DNA of 64,000 nt from Rugalucina vietnamica (lineage: Eukaryota; Mollusca; Bivalvia; Lucinida; Lucinidae). Positions 55,604 to 64,000 of this stretch are shown here, piece by piece. The first letter of the stretch is position 1. Each line of letters begins with the position of its first letter. The stretch spans positions 55,640,761 through 55,704,760 of the forward strand of contig OZ024869.1 of assembly GCA_964017185.1 (NCBI GenBank), read 5' to 3'. The translations under genes and the position numbers were made by a program. The notes below the pieces were generated by a model, which saw only the letters and a list, made by a program, of their open reading frames with translations, had not been told where the DNA came from and ran no database searches.

Positions 55604-56150
55604 GTCTGTTGGATGAGACAGTTGGTGGGATGTTAACTCCCAAATCAATCAACTATACAGATAAATATCTGCTCTGTTATTGTGTACAAGTAGAAATCCT
55701 TGTAAACAATCCTGGCCCAGTCTTGGCGGTCATGTTTGAATAGTGTACAACTAGTTTTACTAGTCATTCACACGTGTCACAGTTTGGTACTGACCTGTAA
55801 TAGGGGTGAAAAGAGAAAACACATTTAAGACGAAAATCATTTAATAAATAAGTGACTGAAAAGTAGACATAATATAATTATCCACTGAAAGGCAGATATT
55901 ATAAAATAATCCACTGAAAACGTTAGATATATATACATATATGAACACGTTAGCTGAGTATTACACAACTGGTTTATAGACAATACAACATTGCTAGTCT
56001 AAGTTCTAAGTAACAGGTTAAAAGGTATTAAAATCAATGAAATACAGCTGCAGTCCCCAAATGTTGGTTTCTATATGCAGCTTAAACCCAAAAAGAAGTT
56101 TTCAGAAACAGTAGATTTTCAGTATGCTCTTTCAAACTGCTAGATGACAT

Positions 56151-56391
56151 GTGAGCCGATGCATAAGAAAACCAACAATCTGCTTATGCGAAAACAAAGC
56201 CGCAGATCAGCCGTGCAGTTACTGCACGGCTGATCAGCGCCTTTGTTTTCGCTCCATAGATAGTGCAATACCTCTTCTTCTTTAATCTGAAATTTCAAGG
56301 TTCTAGCCTGCTCCTGAGATTGTACAGGCTGGTTTGTGTCGAACCTGGTTGGAAACCCAAATTGTTGGTTTTCTCACGCACAGGCTCAATT
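56151..56391 (+). mobile_element. Palindromic MITE, copy 8
   Basis: Full copy downstream of ARMC3. Its palindrome core is changed on both arms (CCGTGCAGTTACTGCACGG) yet still pairs. Confidence 0.8.
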
Positions 56392-58774
56392 ATATGAACT
56401 TGAATGGCATTAACTAGACATTTTAGCATTTGTTAAGTTACAGTAAGGTAAAAATATGTATATGTATATGCTTTATAAAATGTAAATGTGTTTAAAAATG
56501 TACAATTATCTAGAGTGACATGCAAACTTTTCATGTAATTTTAATGAGATACAAACTAATGATTATTTTACATGTTACATGTATCTAGTGATGAGCATGA
56601 TTGATAAATGTAGGCTGTGGCAGCTGTTCTGCACTTTGTTTTTTTTTATGCTATTCAATCAAGTTTTCTACTATTGATTTGTTTTGATGTTAATTACATG
56701 GATGGCAGTAAAGAATTTATTCAAATGAAACTTACTGATAGTGTAATGGTTCTACATGTCAAGTCTTGTAAAAGTTACTTCCCTTACCTTGTACAGATCA
56801 GCCATTATAAAAATATTGAATCCTAGTTGTTTATACGAAAATATTAAGGTAACCATGCGTTTTAGATCAAAAAGTCTGATTTGGATCTCTGTTTTGCAAC
56901 CTTTACATTAAAATTTACTTTTGAGATTATGGTGCCAAAAAGTTTTAATTGTGATTTAAGTAACAAAACGTTTTTCAATTACAGTTTCAACTTGAAGAAC
57001 TGAAAAGCTGTCAATATCTGGCTGATCTGTACTTGAAAAAGGGAATTGAGCATTGTAAAATTTAAGAATTATCTAAACACAGAAACACTGAAGCAAACAA
57101 GTCAGTCACTGAAGCACACAATCAGTAAAAATGGATAGTAAAACACTGTACTACACTGTACACGACATGACATCTATAAGCATACAAAGTTTGTAACAAC
57201 TATTTTCATGTATACAAACTCGGAATGAGCTGTGCCAGACCAGATCAAACTGATAATGGTCTTCACTGGCTGTCATTCCAAATTTAGGAGGGATACCATA
57301 CTATCAGTTAACCAAACACTGTTTAACATGAGGACTACACTTTGTAACAACAAGATTATATAGCTGCCTTAAAACAAGAACAAAATATTTGCAGTCTACA
57401 AGTAATAGAGGTCAGTAGCTAATAATGTTTTTCTTCCTTGAAAAGACTGAGTTAATCATGAAGGATGTGGTTAGCAAATAAGGTCACAAGCAGCAAATTC
57501 TTTTCTACTAAAAGTACTTGCAAAAGAATGGGCAACATTGACCATCAGGACTGTGTCCTATTTAACTTTATTTTACAGAAAAGGTCCTGAGAACTTCCGA
57601 AACTCTTAAAAGCTAGTATTCAAATTTAGCAAAGAATTACATGTAATGTATAAAAATTCCTATTTAGCAAAATTGAATGAATAAGATTATTTAAATTATA
57701 CAACAATGAAAAAGGACACCCAACAATTGTATCTTATTCTCATCAACTTTACAGGATGTTTAATATCAGTTTACATTAATGACAGTTATTCCTAATAGGC
57801 TTTTATATGAAATAATTTCCTTTATTACCATATATCTGAACAAACTGAACAAAAGGAACAAACAAAGATTTTATGAAGCAATCACAAAATAAAATAGGTT
57901 TTGAAAAAAAATTGGTTATCATAAATGTCTGTACATCTTGTGCCACTTTTTGTTATCAAGAAAAGAAATTCTGGGTTCAGTTGGAAAATCAGCAGCCTAC
58001 ATTAATATTATCAGTTGAGAAACAGTGCACTTTGTGAATATTTGTTTGATTTGCCATAAACAAACTAATTGCTAGTACATGTACCTCGTATTTAACTCTA
58101 AAGAGCATGCACAACATTATAATCTTATCTGTTCCTATGAATTTTATACAATGTTTACATCTGTTAATGGCATATTTGCTTCTATACATGCATACATGCA
58201 AATCTATCCGATGAAATGTTGAATGTGTACATCATTTTTGTTTCCAAGCATCACATTCGCATTAAAAACTAATGTGCATTCAAACTTGTTTTGCCATCAA
58301 CATTATCATATATCGTACATGTACTTTAACATTCATTCCATTACAATATCTTTGACGCCAATATTTGAATTGCAAGACCCTATTTTGTTGTGTACTCTCA
58401 CATATGTATATACACTGTGGTTGAGAAACCCAGTTAATTTGCCCCTGTTTGACAGCTTGCACAGATAGAGAACTGCCAAATCCTGGTAAATTACAGAACT
58501 TGATAAAAATGGCAGCTAAAATGATAGTTAAGTAGTTGCAATATATTATACAGAAATGATTATGAGAAATTAAAAAAAAAATAGTGAGGTAAATTTCTGA
58601 CAGCTTCAATTACATTTGAAATGACAACAAAGAATATTTTTTAAAAATAATTTTAAATAAGAAAATACATTTTTGTTTAGTAAAGTAACAGTTAAAACTA
58701 ATTCTAAATGCACAACTGAAGTAATGAAAGAAAGAGCTCAAACCCATTTTATGGAATCACTTCTAATGGGATGT
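56392..58774. other. Convergent intergenic or 3' UTR DNA
   Basis: AT-rich, between the ARMC3 end and the minus-strand gene. It may contain that gene's long 3' UTR, but no diagnostic signal was assigned. No coding exon recognised. Confidence 0.45.
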
Positions 58775-59360
58775 CACATTTCTTATCAAACATTAATTGC
58801 ATTGTTTCTTCATTCAGTCTCCACTGCATTATTCCTTCATTAAGTCTACCTATTCTTTTATTTTTTGCATTCAGGGGCCAGTTGTTCAAAATTAACAACA
58901 TTGTTATTGTTAACGATTTGTTAAACAAAGATGAGTATTACAAATACATATGCACTTATTTTTTGTTGATAAAATGTGAGAATTGCAAAGGATTCTCACA
59001 TTTTATCAACAAAAATAACTGCACTTGCTTATGTAGTTGGCATGTACTTACCAAGTTGAGGTCTTAACGATGACATTAAGCTAACGTTAAGCTAACAAAG
59101 TTTTGAACAACTACAACCTTCCAGCTTCTCCATCTGAATGATTTCTGATCTTATGTTTCAATGCATTTGTTAAAATGACGTCACATTTGTTATCAAACAT
59201 TAATTTGCATTGTTTCTTCATTCAGTCTCTAATGCATTATTCCTTCATTAAGTCTACCTATTCTTTTAACTTTTTCATTCTGTAGTATTACCACAACCTT
59301 CCAGCTTCTCCATCTGAATGATCTATGATTATATGTTTCAATGCGGTTGTTAAAATGACA
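58775..59360. repeat. Duplication interrupted by a MITE
   Basis: 58775-58870 plus 59113-59170 resemble 59185-59360 (TTCTTCATTCAGTCTC.., CCTTCATTAAGTCTACC, CAACCTTCCAGCTTCTCC). The first copy is split by the MITE; the second is not. Confidence 0.75.
58875..59112. mobile_element. GGGCCAGTTGTTCAAAA MITE, copy 2
   Basis: Same ends and central foldback (GTTGATAAAATGTGAGAA.. / ..TTCTCACATTTTATCAAC) as 34854-35072. Confidence 0.82.
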
Positions 59361-59586
59361 ATGTAAGCACTTCATTAGTCTATATCTACACATATATCAT
59401 AAAACATAAGTGTGTCAAGAACAATATAATGCACACTTGCCCTTCATGCTCAATTCTATAAACCCTGTCACATTCATAGTATCTTGTAAACACTGATACG
59501 ACTTTACACAGTCCATCACGAAATATTTAAAGCGTAACATTATTGCACATCCACAAACACATCAGATAGGCAGCAGTCAAAAATGG

Positions 59587-59587
59587 T

Positions 59588-59614
<27 letters not shown>
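59587..59614. repeat. Poly(A) tract
   Basis: A run of about 28 A. Confidence 0.9.
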
Positions 59615-59619
<5 letters not shown>

Positions 59620-60331
59620 GGGCAATCAAAAATGCTTGTTACTTTAAAGCTCTTTTTGATTATTTCGTTCCATTTGAATATAGTCAATCATTAAGTAGAC
59701 CTAAGTTGGGAAACTCCTGCCACTCAGATGCAGTATACTTATCTTGCTAGACATGTTCATTAATCAGCCTTGAGCCAACTGATTGAACCATCTGCTTACA
59801 GTACCCCGACACCCCCTATACTTGTAGGTCTATCTTTTTTGTCAGATGTAATCCTTATTTCATGATGCACTACTCCTTTGCCCTTGGTACTATAATGTAT
59901 GGTACTATAATGTACTAGTCTTCGGTGTTATAACTTCCCTTTGTTAGGGGCGGATAGCAGGGTTAAGATAATAGGCAATTACTCTTTGATAGTTCCTGCA
60001 GTGCAGTCAAAGGCAGGAGAAATGCCAGGCCTTGGTATTTTCTGTTATGAAAGACTGGGAAAGGAGCCCTGTCGTTTATGGCAGAGCATTATAAAGCTCC
60101 CCATAAACCCTGCTATATCCCAAAGATGAGGGGCATTGACTACAAAAGACGGGCACATTATTTTATCAATTTTGATCATTTTACTGTCTTTACATATTTG
60201 ACTGCCGCCTATCTGATGTGACAAACTTAAAAACAAAATATTCAGAGTTCCTGCCATGTGCGAGATCTCCATGAGATTTTCCCTCCTCTGCTGGTCATGT
60301 GATTAAATCACATGATGGTCACATGATTAGA
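59615..60331 (-). other. Probable 3' UTR of the minus-strand gene
   Basis: Directly follows (on the minus strand) the TGA at 60332. No other feature recognised; assignment by position only. Confidence 0.35.
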
Positions 60332-60466
60332 TCACATGGTTGTATCAACCACATGTTTGGAGTTTTGTGCATCTTCAGCTGTTTCAACATCATAAGCGTT
60401 CATAGTGGCAAATCGTGACTCCCTCAGGTGGGTGACATTGGCGCTGATTACCATCAGGAAATGAAT
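60332..60466 (-). CDS. Unknown membrane protein, last coding exon
   Basis: The minus-strand acceptor TTCTTCAG is followed by IHFLMVISANVTHLRESRFA then a polar tail ending HVVDTTM and TGA at 60334-60332. The exon extends the hydrophobic stretch of the previous exon and ends in an Asp/Glu/Thr-rich tail. The four visible exons give about 128 residues with one membrane helix of about 30 residues. The gene is convergent with ARMC3. I do not recognise the family. Confidence 0.7.
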   Translation of the reverse strand: MHFLMVISANVTHLRESRFATMNAYDVETAEDAQNSKHVVDTTM

Positions 60467-60568
60467 CTGAAGAAACAATAAAATAGATAGACCTGGCACT
60501 GTGTTGCTTGAAATGCTCATTGAAATGGTTAATACACATGTGCTGAAGTTAAAGCCATAAATCATAAA

Positions 60569-62726
60569 ACCAGAGGACCATTGGTCCTGAGAACGCTCAC
60601 CTGAAGCCTGATCCTGCAGTATTAAGTCATCATGAAATGACCTTGACCTTGAATACTCACACACCTTTATTGAATTCATAAGTTGTCTGCATCTGCAAAG
60701 TTTCAGGTCTCAGGCTGCAATAGTTTCCAAACCCAGTGATTTATGAGAAAACCACAATTTTAATTTTGATATTTAAATGACTTTGGGTCAAGGTCAAGAA
60801 ATGACCTTGGCCTTCATTAATTACTTACCTTCATTGACTCCATTGGTTGTCTGCATCTAGCAACTTCCAGGTCTCAGACTGCAACAGTTTCCAAAATATC
60901 CATTGTTTCCGCCTTTTCCCATGTAAAAGCCTATGTTTCCAAAATTGACCTTGCCGTAAAATAGGTCAAGGTCATCCTATGGTCATCATTTGATCAAACT
61001 AGGATGGGCTGGAGTCCCAAATGCTACATACCAAGTTTCGCGAAAATTGGCCTGCCGGTTCTGGAGAAGAAAATTTTTGAGTGGTTTTTACCATATATGG
61101 GCGTGGCGGCCATCTTGGTAATGTGACCTGGATTTCGTGATCAAACTTTCGTCTCCCCTACCCATGGATGCTCCACATAAAATTCCACTTTGATTGGCCC
61201 AGCAGTTTCAGAGAAGATCTTTGAAAAGTGTGTATGGACAACAGACTGGCCAAGGTCAAGAGATGACCTTGACCTACATTAATCACATACCTTCATCTAC
61301 TCCATTAGTTGTTTGCATCTACCACTTTTCAGGCATCAGGCTGCAATAGTTTTCAAAAAATCCATAGTTTCACTTTTTCCCATGTAAAAGCCTATGTTTC
61401 CAAATTTGACCTTGCCGTAAATTAGGTCAAGGTCATCCAAGGGTCATAATTTTATCAAACTATGATGGGCTGAAGTCCCCGATGCTACATACCAAGTTTC
61501 GTGGAAATCGGCCAACCGGTTCTGGAGAAGAAGATTTTTGAGTGCTTTTTACCATATATGGGCGTGGCAGCCATCTTGGTCATGTGACCTGGATTTCGCA
61601 TTTAAACTTTTGTCTCCCCTACCCATGGATGCTCCACATAAAATTTCACTTTGATTGGCCCAGCAGTTTCAGAGAAGAAGATCTTTGAAAAGTGTGTATG
61701 GACGATAGTTTGGCCAAGGTCAAGAGATGACCTTGACCTACATTAATCACATACCTTCATCTACTCCATTAGTTGTTTGCATCTACCACTTTTCAGGCAT
61801 CAGGCTGCAATAGTTTTCAAAAAATCCATAGTTTTCACTTTTTCCCATGTTAAAGCCTATGTTTCCAAAATTGATCTTGCAGTAAATTAGGTCAAGGTCA
61901 TCCTAGGGTCATCATTTTATCAAACTATGATGGGCTGGAGTCCCAAATGCTACATACCAAGTTTCATGAAAATCGGCCTGCCGGTTCTGGAGAAGAAGAT
62001 TTTGAGTGGTTTTTACCATATATGGGCGTGGCAGCCATCTTGGTCATGTGACCTGGATTTCGCAATCAAACTTTCGTCTCCCCTACCCATGGATGCTCCA
62101 CATAAAATTTCACTTCGATTGGCCCAGCAGTTTCAGAGAAGAAGATCTTTGAAAAGTGTGAATGGACGACAGACTGGCCAAGGTCAAGAGATGACCTTGA
62201 CCTACATTAATCACATACCTTCATCTACTCCATTAGTTGTTTGCATCTACCACTTTTCAGGCCTCAGGCTGCAATAGTTTTCAAAAAATCCATAGTTTTC
62301 ACTTTTTCCCATGTAAAAGCCTATGTTTCCAAATTTGACCTTGCCGTAAAATAGGTCAAGGTCATCCAAGGGTCATCATTTTATCAAACTATGATGGGCT
62401 GAAGTCCCTGATGCTACATACCAAGTTTCGTGGAAATCAGCCCACCGGTTCTGGAGAAGAAGATTTTTGAAGGGTTTTTACCATATATGGGCGTGGCGGC
62501 CATCTTGGTCATGTGACCTGGATTTCGCGATCAAACTTGAAATGCGCCTTCCCAAGGAGGCTCCACATAAAATTTCAACTAGATCGGCCAAGCGGTTTCA
62601 GAGAAGAAGATCTTTGAAATTGTGGACGACGACGACGACGACGGACGGACGACGGACGACGGACGGACGCCGGATCATGGCCATCCTATAAGCTCACCTT
62701 GTGAGCCTTCGGCTCAGGTGAGCTAA
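60569..62726 (+). mobile_element. Pearl-like element, third subfamily (expanded form)
   Basis: Same ends as 6520-7747, but with extra internal units: GGCCAAGGTCAAGAGATGAC recurs at 61248, 61712 and 62175 (spacing about 464 bp) against once in the short form. Ends with GACGACGG microsatellite and GGCTCAGGTGAGCTAA. It lies in the last intron of the minus-strand gene. Confidence 0.85.
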
Positions 62727-62741
62727 TAATGCTTCAAATAA

Positions 62742-62797
62742 GTGTCTACATGGCAATATGAAGTATGGCAATACCTACAGTATTGCCATGTAGACAC
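62742..62797. repeat. Hairpin GTGTCTACATGGCAAT
   Basis: GTGTCTACATGGCAAT and inverse ATTGCCATGTAGACAC around a 24-bp loop. Confidence 0.8.
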
Positions 62798-63164
62798 TAT
62801 CATTTTACGGCATATTTTAATGATTTATGGTCATAACTGTGGTTAATTTCAGTACACACAGTAAACCAAGTCTAAAGCATATATAAACGAAGTAAGCAGA
62901 CAGTAGCTTGGTCTTTGCATACTGTTACAAGAACAGCAAGTTATCAGTTGCTGGTGAAAGAAAGGACATTTTAAACTGGATAACTGCACCTGTGAGGCAT
63001 GCCCAGGAACACTTAGGGAAATAAAAAACAATCTGTGGATATAACCTTAGATGTTTACATTTGACAAAATACATCAACTCAAACATTAAATAATGTAATA
63101 TATCACATCAACTAAACAATGGCAATAATACCCATTTCAAAGATGTGGTATCATGAAGACTTAC

Positions 63165-63230
63165 CAGGCTGATTATAATGAGAAGTGCAGATATGTAGGC
63201 CACCACGTAGCATATCAACAGGTCATACCC
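63165..63230 (-). CDS. Unknown membrane protein, exon n-1 (transmembrane segment)
   Basis: 66 nt on the minus strand between TTGCAG and GTAAGT. It encodes 22 residues, GYDLLICYVVAYISALLIII SL, a single hydrophobic helix. Phase 0 to 0. Confidence 0.72.
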
Positions 63231-63493
63231 CTGCAAGGAAATAATAGTATATGCAATAGCAATTCATAAGGCTTAATAAGATTTCAACCATAAACATGGA
63301 GGCAGTACTTCTTTCTGATGATAAAGAGTTTTCAGACTTAAATTATGACAGCTTACATTTGCATTTGTGTAAAATGTGTCATATGGATTTTTTTTCACAA
63401 TATATAAGCATAGCGGAATGTGTCATAGGGCCATGATTTTGATTTGTTAGTAGTATTAAAAATTTTAGATTATTTTAAATACAAGTAATTTAC

Positions 63494-63552
63494 CCTGTTG
63501 GTAAATCTTTCCAGTTCACCCTCGTCCTTGCAAATTTCCCGGTACCCAAAAC
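63494..63552 (-). CDS. Unknown membrane protein, exon n-2
   Basis: 59 nt on the minus strand between CTACAG and GTAAAT, reading (G)FGYREICKDEGELERFTNR, a polar segment ahead of the membrane helix. It enters in phase 1 and leaves in phase 0. Confidence 0.7.
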
Positions 63553-63700
63553 CTGTAGGAATGTAGGAGAAAATTGACTGTAAATATAATACATAAAAGC
63601 AACAACAACAAACATATAACAACGACTGCAAAACCTTCAATACAAACACAACACAGACAAACAATGCATGTGCATGTCCATAGCTAAATTAGCACATTAC

Positions 63701-63828
63701 CAAACACTGAAACAGGCAGTGGCTTCAAAATTTTCCTCTCTGTTTCACTGATATTTGCTTGTGGTGGCTCTTTGTACATGTACATGGCAGTTCCGTTATA
63801 TCGCTTCTTTGGTGTCCATGAAATGTGT
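63701..63828 (-). CDS. Unknown membrane protein, exon n-3 (gene runs off the window)
   Basis: On the minus strand the exon runs from an acceptor (GACAG, 63829-63833) to a donor GTAATG at 63700. It reads HISWTPKKRYNGTAMYMYKE then PPQANISETERKILKPLPVS VF. There are no stops and the phase (1 in, 1 out) fits the next exon. Upstream exons lie beyond 64000 or were not recognised. Product not recognised. Confidence 0.65.
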
Positions 63829-64000
63829 CTGTCTTATCAATGAGACATGCCTAATACAAAGACAAGTTCCCTTGTAAATCACCAATTTGAGATTATAAGC
63901 AGAACTATGTTCTGAAGAGATGGTTTATGTGTTAAAAATCATGATCAAATCATGCTACATGTAAGTGCTCTCATGTTAAAAGAACATAGAAATCACATTA

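Overview
The window is nuclear DNA from an animal, most likely a bivalve mollusc. It is AT-rich, its coding sequence is split by GT..AG introns, and much of the rest is interspersed repeats. These include minisatellite-core elements carrying GACGG-type microsatellites and bracketed by AGCTCACCTG / CAGGTGAGCT ends, an architecture like the pearl/CvA (Helitron-related) elements described from bivalves. Other repeats are short foldback MITEs, tRNA-derived SINE heads and a decayed LINE. There are no bacterial-style genes, rRNA genes or CRISPR arrays.

Positions 1-19,000 are intergenic and repeat-laden. They hold a 166-bp-unit pearl-like element (266-1790), a second three-unit element (about 1952-2598), palindromic MITEs, a perfect 122-bp inverted repeat (4258-4379/4719-4840), a third pearl-like element (6520-7747), and several TIR elements. 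A reverse-transcriptase LINE with frameshifts (14848-16660) is nested between inverted repeats.

Positions 19,885-54,793 (+ strand) are one gene, the ARMC3 orthologue (armadillo repeat-containing 3). I could trace 21 coding exons with consistent phase from ATG to TAG, giving 889 aa. There are two further exon candidates: a 3-nt microexon and a 51-nt phase-symmetric cassette exon. The product has an N-terminal armadillo array interrupted by a lysine-rich linker, then a charged linker, then the EDR1/CTR1/ARMC3 peptidase-like domain. A CpG-rich patch about 730 bp upstream carries a near-consensus RFX X-box next to a forkhead site, which fits ciliary/sperm expression of ARMC3. Its introns (up to 14.3 kb) host most of the mobile DNA, including a 4.2-kb satellite-like array with an 829-bp higher-order repeat (42,599-46,755). 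The 5' half of exon 16 is preceded by two tandem decoy copies that would truncate the protein.

Positions 60,332-63,828 (- strand) are the last four coding exons of a second gene. It encodes a small membrane protein that I do not recognise and that begins outside the window. The two genes are convergent. Between and inside them lie more MITEs, a tRNA-Thr-like SINE, a duplication that preserves a near-empty MITE insertion site, and a 2.16-kb pearl-like element within an intron of the second gene. The interest of the window lies in ARMC3 regulation and splicing, and in the structured repeat families that have colonised it.
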